Positions 1 through 9,000 of a DNA stretch of 64,000 nt are shown in pieces. The stretch spans positions 1 through 64,000 of the forward strand of contig CAUCXT010000009.1 in NCBI GenBank assembly GCA_958446835.1, read 5' to 3'. Position numbers and translations under genes: made by a program. The notes under the pieces are model-generated. The model was not told the DNA's origin. It did no database searches and worked only from the letters and a program-made list of their open reading frames with translations. The stretch comes from an uncultured Eubacterium sp. (GTDB taxonomy: Bacteria; Bacillota; Clostridia; Lachnospirales; Lachnospiraceae). The stretch's first letter is position 1; each line of letters opens with the position of its first letter.

Positions 1-830
1 ACCTTACATTTTTCTTCATTATTATAAAGGAGTGTATAGCAGTAGTCGCCCTTATCGTCAATATGAAAATCTGTGGCAGAGTAGTTACTTGTCTGTGGGT
101 TAAGTCCGAATGTAATCACATTACAATTGCTGTCCTTGTAAAAATAGGAGTAGTCCTCAATACCGCTGTTTATAACCAGATATCCGTCATCAGGCAGCAG
201 CTCTGTGTATTTTTTGAACGAGGCGCGGATATCGTCTAGGTCCTTGAAGAAATCAAGATGATCCTCCTCAACATTGAGAATAATGTTCATGGTTGGGTGG
301 AAGGACAGGAAGCTGTTGGTATATTCGCATGCTTCGGTGAGAAAGACATCTGAATGGCCTATTCTCATATTGCCTCCTATTGATGGGAGCATACCGCCCA
401 CGGATATGGTTGGGTCGGTGTCTGCTAACATGAGTATCTCGCTGAGCATTGATGTGGTGGTTGTCTTTCCATGTGTTCCTGAGACGCCGATGGCTGTGCG
501 GTAATTTTTCATTACCTGACCGAGCAGTTCGGCGCGCGACAGCATCGGTATGCCAAGCTCTTTGCAGCGGGCATATTCAGGGTTATCGGGATGAATGGCT
601 GCAGTATATACGCAGACATCAACAGATGAATCAATATTGTCTGCCTTCTGTCCTATGAATATATTGCATCCGGCGTCCGCAAGCTGCTTCGTGAGAGCGG
701 ATTCCTTGTTATCTGAGCCGGATATTTTAAAATTCTCCGATAAGAGAAGCTCCGCAAGACCGCTCATGCTTATTCCGCCGATTCCGATGAAATGTATATG
801 TATGGGTTTATTAAAATCAATCTGATACAT
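1..830 (-). CDS. murC: UDP-N-acetylmuramate--L-alanine ligase, 5' part (3' end outside window)
   Basis: MurC adds L-alanine to UDP-MurNAc in the cytoplasm, the first step of peptidoglycan stem peptide synthesis. Reading the minus strand from the ATG at 830-828 gives an open frame to the window edge (about 276 residues). It shows the N-terminal Rossmann motif HFIGIGGISMSGLA, the ATP-binding P-loop GVSGTHGKTTTTSM, and the segment NVEEDHLDFF of the central Mur ligase domain. A typical MurC is about 450-470 residues, so the C-terminal domain and part of the central domain are missing because of the window boundary. A good ribosome binding site (AGGAGG) lies about 8 bases upstream of the ATG. The gene is divergent from glgC. 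Identification rests on motif recognition and is firm. Confidence 0.95.
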   Translation of the reverse strand, partial: MYQIDFNKPIHIHFIGIGGISMSGLAELLLSENFKISGSDNKESALTKQLADAGCNIFIGQKADNIDSSVDVCVYTAAIHPDNPEYARCKELGIPMLSRAELLGQVMKNYRTAIGVSGTHGKTTTTSMLSEILMLADTDPTISVGGMLPSIGGNMRIGHSDVFLTEACEYTNSFLSFHPTMNIILNVEEDHLDFFKDLDDIRASFKKYTELLPDDGYLVINSGIEDYSYFYKDSNCNVITFGLNPQTSNYSATDFHIDDKGDYCYTLLYNNEEKCK

Positions 831-1012
831 TCTATAATCCTCCTGATTACTATTTTATTATGAATATATTGGATATATACACAATATAATATAACACCAA
901 TCATGAAAAAACCAGTATTAAGTTGAATAATGGAATATAATGGTAAAAAAACAAATTATCAATCAATTATCAGAAAAAGATATATTTTCTTAACAAAAAA
1001 TATAAAAATTCC

Positions 1013-1041
1013 TTCACTTATAAAAAAATTTATGTTATAAT
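1013..1041 (+). promoter_or_regulatory. sigma-A promoter of glgCD-spoVG
   Basis: The -35 is TTCACT (1013-1018), followed by a 17-base spacer and TATAAT (1036-1041) with an extended TG at 1033-1034. It lies about 60 bases before the glgC start in a very AT-rich murC-glgC intergenic region. Predicted from sequence only. Confidence 0.7.
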
Positions 1042-1100
1042 AACATTACAAAACCATAAATGTGATGATTGGCTTTAGTAAATTGACAAGAGGTGGTAGC

Positions 1101-2375
1101 ATGATTAAAAAAGAGATGATTGCTATGCTGCTGGCAGGTGGACAGGGAAGCCGTCTTGGTGTTCTTACATCGAATATGGCAAAGCCGGCTGTAGCATTTG
1201 GCGGTAAGTACAGAATAATTGACTTCCCGCTCAGTAACTGTATTAATTCGGGAATTGATACCGTAGGCGTTCTCACACAGTATCAGCCGTTACGACTTAA
1301 CACACACATTGGAATCGGTATTCCATGGGATCTTGACCGTAATCGTGGTGGAGTGACGGTACTTCCGCCGTATGAGAAGAGTACAAGCAGTGAGTGGTAC
1401 ACAGGAACCGCCAATGCAATATATCAGAACCTCGAATATATGGAGCTTTACAATCCGGATTATGTACTCATCCTTTCAGGTGATCATATATACAAGATGG
1501 ATTATGAGCTTATGCTTGACTATCATAAGGCTAATAATGCCGATGTAACAATAGCAGCTATGCCTGTTCCTATTGAGGAGGCAAGCCGTTTTGGTATTCT
1601 TGTAACGGACGAGCATAATAAGATTACCGAATTTGAGGAGAAGCCTGCTAACCCGAGCAGTAACCTCGCATCTATGGGAATTTACATATTTAGCTGGCCT
1701 GTTTTGAAGGAAGCTCTTATCAAGATGAAGGATGAGCCGGGCTGCGATTTCGGAAAGCATATTATTCCATACTGCCATGAGAATAAGCAGAGACTTTTTG
1801 CTTATGAATTTAACGGATATTGGAAGGATGTAGGTACACTTGGTTCATATTGGGAAGCCAATATGGAGCTTATTGACATTATCCCTGAGTTTAACCTCTA
1901 TGAAGAGTTCTGGAAGATATATACGAAGAGCGATATTCTTCCGCCTCAGTACCTTGCGGATACTTCGAAGGTTTTCAGAAGCATAATAGGAGAGGGAACA
2001 CAGGTCTATGGTGAGGTATATAACTCAGTCATTGGTTCGGGCGTTACTATAGAGGAAGGCGCTATAGTAAGAGACTCGATTATAATGCAGAATGCAAGAA
2101 TCGGTGCGGGAGCCGTGATAGATAAATCTATTATTGCAGAGAACACAGAGATTGGTGAGGGAGCGGTATTAGGTGTCGGCGATGAAGCACCGAATACTCT
2201 TAACGCCAAGGTATATGCTTTTGGTCTTGTGACAATAGGAGAGAATTCATATATTCCGCCAAGAGTTCAGATAGGCAAGAACACTGCTATCTACGGAGTG
2301 ACAGAGCTTTCAGATTATGAGAATGGTATGCTCCCGAGCGGAGGAAGTATTATTAAGGGAGGTGCAGCAAGATGA
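1101..2375 (+). CDS. glgC: glucose-1-phosphate adenylyltransferase, catalytic subunit
   Basis: GlgC makes ADP-glucose from glucose-1-phosphate and ATP, the committed step of bacterial glycogen synthesis. The 424-residue product starts MIKKEMIAMLLAGGQGSRL, where the GGxGxRL loop binds nucleotide. It carries the conserved PAVxFGGKYRIIDF segment, a SGDHIYKMDY motif and a C-terminal left-handed beta-helix of hexapeptide repeats. An upstream in-frame ATG at 1062 exists, but the ATG at 1101 has the ribosome binding site AGAGGTGG at the right distance and matches the family N-terminus, so 1101 is chosen. The stop overlaps the glgD start (ATGA at 2372), which implies translational coupling. The GlgC/GlgD pairing is typical of Firmicutes, in which both subunits form the full enzyme. 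Confidence 0.96.
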   Translation: MIKKEMIAMLLAGGQGSRLGVLTSNMAKPAVAFGGKYRIIDFPLSNCINSGIDTVGVLTQYQPLRLNTHIGIGIPWDLDRNRGGVTVLPPYEKSTSSEWYTGTANAIYQNLEYMELYNPDYVLILSGDHIYKMDYELMLDYHKANNADVTIAAMPVPIEEASRFGILVTDEHNKITEFEEKPANPSSNLASMGIYIFSWPVLKEALIKMKDEPGCDFGKHIIPYCHENKQRLFAYEFNGYWKDVGTLGSYWEANMELIDIIPEFNLYEEFWKIYTKSDILPPQYLADTSKVFRSIIGEGTQVYGEVYNSVIGSGVTIEEGAIVRDSIIMQNARIGAGAVIDKSIIAENTEIGEGAVLGVGDEAPNTLNAKVYAFGLVTIGENSYIPPRVQIGKNTAIYGVTELSDYENGMLPSGGSIIKGGAAR

Positions 2376-3493
2376 GAGCGATAGGACTTGTATTAGCGGG
2401 CGGAAATAATAAGGCGATGAAGGAGCTCACCAGCAGAAGAGCAGTGGCAGCTATGCCGATAGCAGGAAGCTACAGAAGTATTGATTTTGCACTCAGCAAT
2501 ATGTCAAATTCACATATACAGAAGGTTGCGGTTATCACACAGTATAATGCGCGCAGCCTCAATGACCATCTTAGTTCATCTAAGTGGTGGGATTTCGGAC
2601 GTAAGCAGGGCGGACTCTATGTATTCAACCCGACAATAACTGCCGACAACAGTGTGTGGTACAGAGGAACTGCCGACAGTATGTATCAGAACATTGATTT
2701 TTTAAAGAACAGCCATGAGCCTTATGTTGTGATTGCTTCAGGCGACGGTGTCTACAAGCTTGATTTCGCAAAGGTGCTTGAGTACCATATTGAGAAGAAG
2801 GCGGACATTACGGTTGTCGTAAAGGAGCTTCCGGCAGGTGAGGACGCTAACCGTTTTGGTGTTGTCCGCATGAATCAGGATATGAGAATCACTGATTTTG
2901 AGGAGAAGCCGATTGAGGCTGAGGGAAACATTGTCTCCACAGGTATCTATATAATAAGAAGACGTCAGCTCATAGAGCTTCTTGAAAAGGCTGCTTCCGA
3001 GGACAGATATGATTTCGTAAAGGATATTCTTATACGATACAAGAATATCAAGAGAGTGTATGGATATAAGCTTGACAGCTATTGGAACAATATTTCGACA
3101 GTGGATGCTTATTATAAGACCAATATGGATTTCTTAAAGAGGGATGTAAGGGAGTTCTTCTTTAACCAGTATCCGGATATCTACTCCAAGGTGGACGATC
3201 TTCCGCCTGCTAAGTATAATCCGGGCTCAGAGGTCAAGAATTCACTTGTTGCCAGTGGATGTATTGTAAACGGAACAGTAGAGAATTCCATATTGTTCAA
3301 GAAGGTATTCGTTGGAAATAATTGTGTGATACGTAACTCGATTATTCTCAATGATGTATATATCGGTGATAATACGGTTATTGAGAACTGTATAGTTGAG
3401 AGCAGGGATACAATCCGTTCTAATTGCAGATATGCAGGTGAGGACGGCAAGGTAAAGGTTGTAGTGGAAAAGAACGAAAGATACAGCTTGTAG
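2372..3493 (+). CDS. glgD: glucose-1-phosphate adenylyltransferase regulatory subunit GlgD
   Basis: GlgD is the paralogous, weakly catalytic or non-catalytic partner of GlgC in the ADP-glucose pyrophosphorylase of Firmicutes. The 373-residue protein opens MRAIGLVLAGGNNKAMKEL. Here the GGxGxRL signature of GlgC is altered to GGNNKAMKEL, which fits a degenerate nucleotide site. The FDF/IDFALSNMSNSHI segment and a C-terminal beta-helix (ENSILFKKVFVGNNCVIRNS) are retained. It overlaps glgC by four bases. No other glycogen genes (glgA, glgB, glgP) occur in the window. Confidence 0.95.
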   Translation: MRAIGLVLAGGNNKAMKELTSRRAVAAMPIAGSYRSIDFALSNMSNSHIQKVAVITQYNARSLNDHLSSSKWWDFGRKQGGLYVFNPTITADNSVWYRGTADSMYQNIDFLKNSHEPYVVIASGDGVYKLDFAKVLEYHIEKKADITVVVKELPAGEDANRFGVVRMNQDMRITDFEEKPIEAEGNIVSTGIYIIRRRQLIELLEKAASEDRYDFVKDILIRYKNIKRVYGYKLDSYWNNISTVDAYYKTNMDFLKRDVREFFFNQYPDIYSKVDDLPPAKYNPGSEVKNSLVASGCIVNGTVENSILFKKVFVGNNCVIRNSIILNDVYIGDNTVIENCIVESRDTIRSNCRYAGEDGKVKVVVEKNERYSL

Positions 3494-3530
3494 AGCTACA
3501 TCGTGGTGTAGACGTATATGGAGGGTTAAT

Positions 3531-3800
3531 ATGCAGGTTACAGACGTGAGGGTAAGGATGGTATCAAAAGACAGCAAAATGAAGGCAGTTGTCTCAGTGA
3601 CATTTGACAATGAGTTTGTTGTGCATGATATTAAGGTAATTGAGGGAGAGAAGGGTTTATTCATCGCCATGCCAAGCAAGAAGTCGGCAGAAGGAGAGTA
3701 CAGGGACATAGCACATCCTATAAGCTCAGCTACGAGGGATATGATATCCAATGCAATATTGGAGGCTTATGATAAGGCAGTGGCAGAAGAAGGCATATAG
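3531..3800 (+). CDS. spoVG: SpoVG family RNA/DNA-binding regulator
   Basis: SpoVG is a small nucleic-acid-binding regulator, linked in Bacillus to septation during sporulation and in other Firmicutes to global gene control. The 89-residue product begins MQVTDVRVRMVSKDSKMKAV and has the family motifs FVVHDIKVIEGEKGLFIAMPSKK and YRDIAHPISS. A strong ribosome binding site (GGAGGG) precedes the ATG. It lies 37 bases after glgD with no obvious terminator between, so it probably belongs to the glg transcript. It is followed by a terminator-like hairpin. Confidence 0.95.
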   Translation: MQVTDVRVRMVSKDSKMKAVVSVTFDNEFVVHDIKVIEGEKGLFIAMPSKKSAEGEYRDIAHPISSATRDMISNAILEAYDKAVAEEGI

Positions 3801-3824
3801 ATTATTTTACTATAGCAGACATCA

Positions 3825-3861
3825 CAGCGAAGGAGTCGGGGAAACCCGGCTCCTTTTGCTG
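3825..3861 (+). terminator. intrinsic terminator after spoVG
   Basis: A GGAGTCGGG-gaaa-CCCGGCTCC hairpin, extended by a CAGC/GCTG outer stem, is followed by a short T run. It separates the glg-spoVG unit from galK. Confidence 0.65.
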
Positions 3862-3904
3862 TCCTTAGGTAATTTGGCAGTATCCTTATTAGAGTATAAA
3901 AATG

Positions 3905-3933
3905 TTGATAAAAAATTCACATTATACTATAAT
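3905..3933 (+). promoter_or_regulatory. sigma-A promoter of galK
   Basis: TTGATA (3905-3910), 17-base spacer, TATAAT (3928-3933). This is a near-consensus promoter with expected start near 3940, about 60 bases before galK. It also argues that the longer galK reading frame beginning at 3751 is not the real start. Confidence 0.8.
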
Positions 3934-3999
3934 TATTATAAGTTGCTTACGTTCGGAATGATGGCAACGATATCCACACTATACAATGGAGGTAGGATT

Positions 4000-5163
4000 A
4001 TGAAAGAGAAGATGCTTCAGGAATTTAAGAAGATATATGGGGAAGACAGGGATGTCAAGGTATACTTTGCACCGGGAAGAGTTAATCTTATCGGTGAGCA
4101 CACAGATTACAATGGAGGTCATGTTTTTCCATGTGCACTCACGATGGGAACCTACGCTGCGGTAAGACGCAGGGATGACAATAAGCTTCGCTTTTATTCA
4201 GCTAACTTCGATAATCTCGGAGTTATAGAGACATCGCTTGATGACCTTGTATGGGATAAGGCGGCAGACTGGACGAATTACCCGAAGGGCGTTATGTGGG
4301 CTTATATGCAGAAGGGCTACCACTTTGACAAGGGCTTTGATATGTGCTATCTGGGAAATATACCTAATGGCTCAGGACTTTCATCATCAGCTTCCATAGA
4401 GGTGCTCACCGCACTTGTGCTCAAGGATACATTCGGTTTTGACACGGATTTTATAGACATGGCACTTATCAGCCAGTTCGCTGAGAATAAGTTTAACAAG
4501 GTCAACTGCGGAATTATGGATCAGTTTGCAATTGCGATGGGTAAGGAAGGACACGCTATTTTCCTTGACACATCGAATCTTTCTTATGAGTATGCTCCGG
4601 TTAAGCTTGACAATGCCAAGATAGTGATAGCATGCAGCAACAAGAAGAGAGGATTGGGCGATTCTAAGTACAATGAAAGACGTGCTGAATGCGAGGAGGC
4701 ACTTGAGGAGCTTCAGAAGGTTATAGACATCAAGACGCTTGGTGACCTCACAGAGGAGGCGTTCGAGCGCTACAAGTCTGCGATAAAGAGCGAGGTTCGT
4801 CAGAAGCGCGCTAAGCATGCCGTATATGAGAATCAGAGAACAATCAAGGCAGTGAAGGCATTAAAGGCCGGAGATATCGAGGAGTTCGGAAGACTTATGG
4901 TTGCTTCCGACACATCACTGAGAGAGGATTACGAGGTTACAGGCAAGGAGCTTGATACTCTTGTGGCAGCAGCACTTAAGCAGCCGGGTGTCATCGGTTC
5001 ACGTATGACAGGTGCCGGATTCGGAGGATGTACAGTAAGCATTGTAAAGACAGATGCCATCGACAACTTCATCGAGAAGGTTGGCAAGGAGTATAAGGAT
5101 ACGATAGGCTATGCCGCAGACTTCTATGTTGCTGATATCGGCGGTGGCCCGGTAGTACTTTAA
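4000..5163 (+). CDS. galK: galactokinase
   Basis: Galactokinase phosphorylates alpha-D-galactose to galactose-1-phosphate in the Leloir pathway. The 387-residue protein has the galactokinase signature GRVNLIGEHTDYNGG at residues 26-40, the GHMP-kinase ATP motif PNGSGLSSSAS, and the C-terminal GAGFGGCTVSIV motif. The frame is open from 3751, but that extension overlaps spoVG and the promoter at 3905. The ATG at 4000 has GGAGGT seven bases upstream and gives the family N-terminus, so it is chosen. galT follows after one glycosyltransferase gene. A galE was not seen in the window. Confidence 0.96.
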   Translation: MKEKMLQEFKKIYGEDRDVKVYFAPGRVNLIGEHTDYNGGHVFPCALTMGTYAAVRRRDDNKLRFYSANFDNLGVIETSLDDLVWDKAADWTNYPKGVMWAYMQKGYHFDKGFDMCYLGNIPNGSGLSSSASIEVLTALVLKDTFGFDTDFIDMALISQFAENKFNKVNCGIMDQFAIAMGKEGHAIFLDTSNLSYEYAPVKLDNAKIVIACSNKKRGLGDSKYNERRAECEEALEELQKVIDIKTLGDLTEEAFERYKSAIKSEVRQKRAKHAVYENQRTIKAVKALKAGDIEEFGRLMVASDTSLREDYEVTGKELDTLVAAALKQPGVIGSRMTGAGFGGCTVSIVKTDAIDNFIEKVGKEYKDTIGYAADFYVADIGGGPVVL

Positions 5164-5341
5164 GGTATGATATGGCAGCAGTGAAGATTATAGAGAATTA
5201 GTTAAATATATTAGATTATATGTTTATGGCAGTGCATTGATATGCTGAATAGGTTCCGGATATGCTGCATTGCAGGATTTTCCGCATTATGCAGAGGCGT
5301 GTTTTGTCATAATAAGTATTTAATATGGATAGGAGTATATT

Positions 5342-6256
5342 GTGAGTGATTTTGTGATGAAGACAGCGATTGCCTTCTTTGTGTATAACAGGCTTGACAC
5401 AACACAGGTTGTATTTGAGCGAATCAGGGAGATTAAGCCGCCTAGATTATATCTTATCTGCGACGCGGCAAGACCTGCCAAGGAGGGGGATGCCGAGAAG
5501 GTAGCGGCTGTCAGGGAGTTTCTTGACACACATGTGGACTGGGACTGTGAGGTTCACAAGAACTATGCCGAGAAGAATATGGGCTGCAAGAATCGTGTAT
5601 CGTCAGGCATAAGCTGGGTATTCGAGCATGAGGAGGAGGCAATCATCATTGAGGATGATGTGCTCCTTGATGTGTCATTTTTCAGATTCTGTCAGGAGAT
5701 GCTTGAGCATTACAGAAATGACCCGAAGGTAATGATGGTTGGCGCTCACAAGAAGCTTGAGAATTATAAGACACCTTATGATTATCTTTTTACAGCGGAC
5801 AATTATATATGGGGCTGGGGTACATGGAGAAGCACATGGGAGAAGTATGACGTGACACTCAGGAACTGGCCGCAGCGCAAGGCGGAAGGTCTTATGCATA
5901 AGGTATTTATGGATGCAAAGGCTGATTATGTCGAGAAGGAGCTTGACTTGATATATGAGGGTAAACTTGATACATGGGATTATCAGCTTATGCTTTGTCT
6001 TGCGGAGAATGATGGTCTCTGCGTTGTGCCGAATGTTAACCTTATCAACAATATCGGAATGAACCGCGAGGATGCCACCCACACTAAGGGACCGGGAGAG
6101 GAAATGCACGCAGGTGCATATCACTTCCCGATTAAGTTCAGGGATAAGGTTGAGCGCGATATAGATTACGATATAGCGGTTCAGAAGGATATATATTATC
6201 CAAGCTTTTTTAAGAAGGTTGTAAGGAAGCTCAAGAGGATTTTGGGCAAGGCGTAA
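5342..6256 (+). CDS. GT-A fold (family 2-like) glycosyltransferase
   Basis: A 304-residue protein that looks like a nucleotide-diphospho-sugar transferase. The N-terminus (AIAFFVYNRLDTTQVVFERI) is the first beta strand and helix of a GT-A fold. An acidic cluster, IIIEDDVLLD near residue 100, resembles the DxD metal-binding motif. The WGWGTWRSTWEKYD block is typical of the HlpA-like group of GT2 relatives. There are no membrane segments. The GTG start at 5342 has GGAG six bases upstream; an ATG five codons later (5357) is the alternative. It sits between galK and galT, so a link to galactose-derived nucleotide sugars is possible, but the substrate cannot be read from sequence. Confidence 0.75.
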   Translation: MSDFVMKTAIAFFVYNRLDTTQVVFERIREIKPPRLYLICDAARPAKEGDAEKVAAVREFLDTHVDWDCEVHKNYAEKNMGCKNRVSSGISWVFEHEEEAIIIEDDVLLDVSFFRFCQEMLEHYRNDPKVMMVGAHKKLENYKTPYDYLFTADNYIWGWGTWRSTWEKYDVTLRNWPQRKAEGLMHKVFMDAKADYVEKELDLIYEGKLDTWDYQLMLCLAENDGLCVVPNVNLINNIGMNREDATHTKGPGEEMHAGAYHFPIKFRDKVERDIDYDIAVQKDIYYPSFFKKVVRKLKRILGKA

Positions 6257-6364
6257 TTTATTACAGCATAAAGTCATTGTACAATACGTTCAGATTGCGC
6301 AATGATTTTATAATGATATTAAGCAAGTTCCGAATATATAAAATGCTGGTTGTGGAGGTGTGTT

Positions 6365-7855
6365 ATGGTATACGAGACAATAAAAAAATTGGTTACATAC
6401 GGAATGGAAACCGGTCTGATTTCAGAGGAGGAGAAGATTTATTCAACTAATCTTATTTTGGATGTCTTAAAGCTTGATGATTATGAGGAGCCGGAAGAAA
6501 ACTATGAGAAGGTGGAGCTTGAGCCTGTTCTTAAAGAGCTTCTTGACTATGCTGTTGAGAAGGGACTTATTGAGGATAGTGTTGTGTACAGAGATTTATT
6601 TGACACAAGGCTTATGAACTGTCTTATGCCAAGACCTTCACAGGTTATAAAGACATTTAAGGAGAAATATGCAGTTTCGCCTAAGGAAGCTACGGATTAT
6701 TACTATAAGCTCAGCCGTGATTCGGATTATATAAGAAGATATCGAGTATGCAAGGATATGAAGTGGGTGACTAATACGGAGTATGGCGATATTGACATCA
6801 CAATCAATCTGTCAAAGCCGGAGAAGGACCCTAAGGCGATTGCCGCGGCAAAGCTTGCCAAGCAGAGCGGTTACCCGAAGTGCCAGCTCTGCCGCGAGAA
6901 TGAGGGGTACGCAGGCCGTACCAATCATCCGGCAAGGGAAAACCACAGAATCATACCTATAACGATAAATGGAGGACAGTGGGGCTTTCAGTACTCTCCT
7001 TATGTATATTACAATGAGCATTGCATTGTTTTCAACGGACAGCATGTTCCGATGAAGGTTGAGAGAGCGACATTTGTCAAGCTTTTTGATTTTATAAAGC
7101 TATTCCCGCACTATTTTATCGGTTCGAATGCGGACCTTCCGATTGTCGGCGGTTCAATTCTTTCGCATGACCATTTCCAGGGCGGAAACTATGAGTTCGC
7201 CATGGCTAAGGCACCGGTGGAGAGAGAATTCACTGTCAGGGGGTATGAGGATGTCAAGGCAGGAATAGTCAAGTGGCCGTTATCGGTAATACGTCTCAGT
7301 TGCGCGGACGAGCAGAGAATTATCGACCTTGCGGATCATATTTTGAAGGCATGGAGAGGCTACACGGACGAAGAGGCTTATGTATTTGCCGAGACAGACG
7401 GCGAGCCGCACAACACAATCACACCTATCGCGAGAAAGCGTGGTGATATGTATGAGCTTGACCTTGCACTACGCAATAATATAACAACACCTGAGTGTCC
7501 GTTGGGTCTTTATCACCCTCACAATGAACTCCACCATATTAAGAAGGAGAACATCGGACTTATCGAGGTTATGGGACTTGCGGTCCTCCCATCAAGACTC
7601 AAGGAGGAGATGGAGATTCTTTCGGATTATATTGTAAATGGTAAGGATATCCGCTCCAACGAAAAGATAGAAAAGCATGCGGACTGGGTAGATGAGTTCA
7701 GACCTAAGTACCCTGTAATCAACGCTGAGAATGTCGATGCAGTCTTAAAGGAAGAGATTGGAATTGTATTCAAGAAGGTTCTTGAGGATGCAGGCGTGTT
7801 TAAGAGGGATGCCAAGGGGCAGGCGGCGTTTGACAGGTTTACGAGTACACTGTAA
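6365..7855 (+). CDS. galT: UDP-glucose--hexose-1-phosphate uridylyltransferase (class II)
   Basis: GalT swaps UMP between UDP-glucose and galactose-1-phosphate, completing galactose entry with GalK. The 496-residue length and sequence (CQLCRENEGYAGRTNHPARENHR, GGSILSHDHFQGGNYEFAM) match the Firmicutes-type GalT, which is longer than the E. coli type. The HDHFQGG block holds the active-site histidines. The ATG at 6365 has GGAGGTG directly upstream; a TTG at 6350 is in frame but has no ribosome binding site. An AEC transporter follows 24 bases later. Confidence 0.95.
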   Translation: MVYETIKKLVTYGMETGLISEEEKIYSTNLILDVLKLDDYEEPEENYEKVELEPVLKELLDYAVEKGLIEDSVVYRDLFDTRLMNCLMPRPSQVIKTFKEKYAVSPKEATDYYYKLSRDSDYIRRYRVCKDMKWVTNTEYGDIDITINLSKPEKDPKAIAAAKLAKQSGYPKCQLCRENEGYAGRTNHPARENHRIIPITINGGQWGFQYSPYVYYNEHCIVFNGQHVPMKVERATFVKLFDFIKLFPHYFIGSNADLPIVGGSILSHDHFQGGNYEFAMAKAPVEREFTVRGYEDVKAGIVKWPLSVIRLSCADEQRIIDLADHILKAWRGYTDEEAYVFAETDGEPHNTITPIARKRGDMYELDLALRNNITTPECPLGLYHPHNELHHIKKENIGLIEVMGLAVLPSRLKEEMEILSDYIVNGKDIRSNEKIEKHADWVDEFRPKYPVINAENVDAVLKEEIGIVFKKVLEDAGVFKRDAKGQAAFDRFTSTL

Positions 7856-7879
7856 TAAAAAATAGAAATGAGGATTATC

Positions 7880-8902
7880 ATGGCGGATTTTATTTTTAGC
7901 TTAAATGCAACGTTGCCTATATTTCTCATTATGGTTCTGGGCTGGTTTCTTATGCGAATCGGTCTGTTCACTAAGGAATTTAATAAGGTTGCGGATAAGT
8001 ATGTCTTTAAGGTGGCACTTCCTGTGCTGCTGTTTAAGGACATCGCAACCGCGGACATAAGGTCAGATTTCAATCTGACCTTTGTTTTATTCTGCATGAT
8101 AACAACAACCATAATGTTTCTTGCGATATGGGGGCTCAGCTATGTTTTTATAAAGGATAAGACGCAGGTGGGAGCATTCGCGCAGGCGAGTGCGCGCGGA
8201 AGTGCGGCGGTGCTTGGAATTGCATTTATCAATAACATATACGGCAATTCGGGGATGGCTCCGCTTATGATTGTGTCGGCGGTACCGCTATATAATATTC
8301 TTTCGGTGATTATATTGACGTTTTCGGCAGATATGGGGAAAGCTGCAGGAAAAGAGTCGGCGATATGTGCGGATGTTGAAGGAGAAAAAGCACGGAAGTA
8401 TAGGAAAAAATTAAGTTCGTCTAAAGGCTCCAACATCAAAAAAGCTTGCATTAACGTGGTTAAGAATCCAATCATAATAGGAATATTCTTAGGACTTCCG
8501 TTCTCAATATTCGGGATAAGCATACCGGCAATACCGTTAAAGGCGGTGACAAGCATAGCACAGACGGCAACACCGATAGCGCTTCTTGTTGTGGGCGCGG
8601 GCTTTGAGGGTGCGAAAGCTGTCAAGAAGATTAAGCTCACCTCAATCGCTACCTTTATAAAGCTGGTGCTCCTTCCGCTTATATTCTTCCCATTTGCGAT
8701 AGCTTTCGGGTTCCGCGGAAGTGAGCTTGTCGCAATACTTATTATGCTTGGCTCACCGACCACGGTGACCTGCTACATAATGGCGAAGAATATGGGTAAT
8801 GACGAGGTGTTAAGCTCTAGCATAGTGGTTATGGCAACGCTTTTGTCATCCGTGACGCTGACCGGGTGGATATTCGTGTTGAAGGTTATGGAGCTTATTT
8901 GA
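7880..8902 (+). CDS. AEC (auxin efflux carrier) family transporter
   Basis: A 340-residue integral membrane protein with about ten hydrophobic segments in two halves, separated by a charged cytoplasmic loop near residues 150-190 (KAAGKESAICADVEGEKARK). The AEC-family C-terminal half is visible (ILIMLGSPTTVTCYIMAKNMGND). Bacterial AEC proteins export or exchange small organic acids such as malate, but the substrate is not deducible here. The ATG at 7880 is preferred over one at 7868 because GAGGA lies seven bases upstream. It is tightly spaced after galT. The stop codon is immediately followed by the palindrome at 8907-8974. Confidence 0.88.
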   Translation: MADFIFSLNATLPIFLIMVLGWFLMRIGLFTKEFNKVADKYVFKVALPVLLFKDIATADIRSDFNLTFVLFCMITTTIMFLAIWGLSYVFIKDKTQVGAFAQASARGSAAVLGIAFINNIYGNSGMAPLMIVSAVPLYNILSVIILTFSADMGKAAGKESAICADVEGEKARKYRKKLSSSKGSNIKKACINVVKNPIIIGIFLGLPFSIFGISIPAIPLKAVTSIAQTATPIALLVVGAGFEGAKAVKKIKLTSIATFIKLVLLPLIFFPFAIAFGFRGSELVAILIMLGSPTTVTCYIMAKNMGNDEVLSSSIVVMATLLSSVTLTGWIFVLKVMELI

Positions 8903-8906
8903 CAGC

Positions 8907-8974
8907 GCTGGGACAGGGGTCTGACACCGGCGTCCCACATTGTTGGGACACCGGTGTCAGACCCCTGTCCCAGC
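8907..8974. repeat. long palindrome of the GGGACAGGGGTC family
   Basis: Two 31-base arms (8907-8937 and 8944-8974) are inverted complements with one mismatch, separated by six bases. The arm core is GGGACAGGGGTCTGACACC. It lies between the AEC gene and the convergent MATE gene. Related palindromes occur at 17222-17239 and 21459-21518. The shape and dispersal resemble REP-type extragenic palindromes. It could also act as a bidirectional terminator or RNA stabiliser. Confidence 0.85.
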
Positions 8975-8976
8975 GG

Positions 8977-9000
8977 AGGCGGTTACACCGCCTTTTTTTT
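8977..9000 (+). terminator. intrinsic terminator of the galK-galT-AEC unit
   Basis: GGCGGT-tac-ACCGCC followed by eight T residues. It overlaps the last codons and stop of the MATE gene on the opposite strand. Confidence 0.8.

Noticed and set aside
3751..3999. N-terminal extension of GalK
   Set aside because: It overlaps the spoVG end, a terminator and a consensus promoter. The ATG at 4000 has a strong ribosome binding site.
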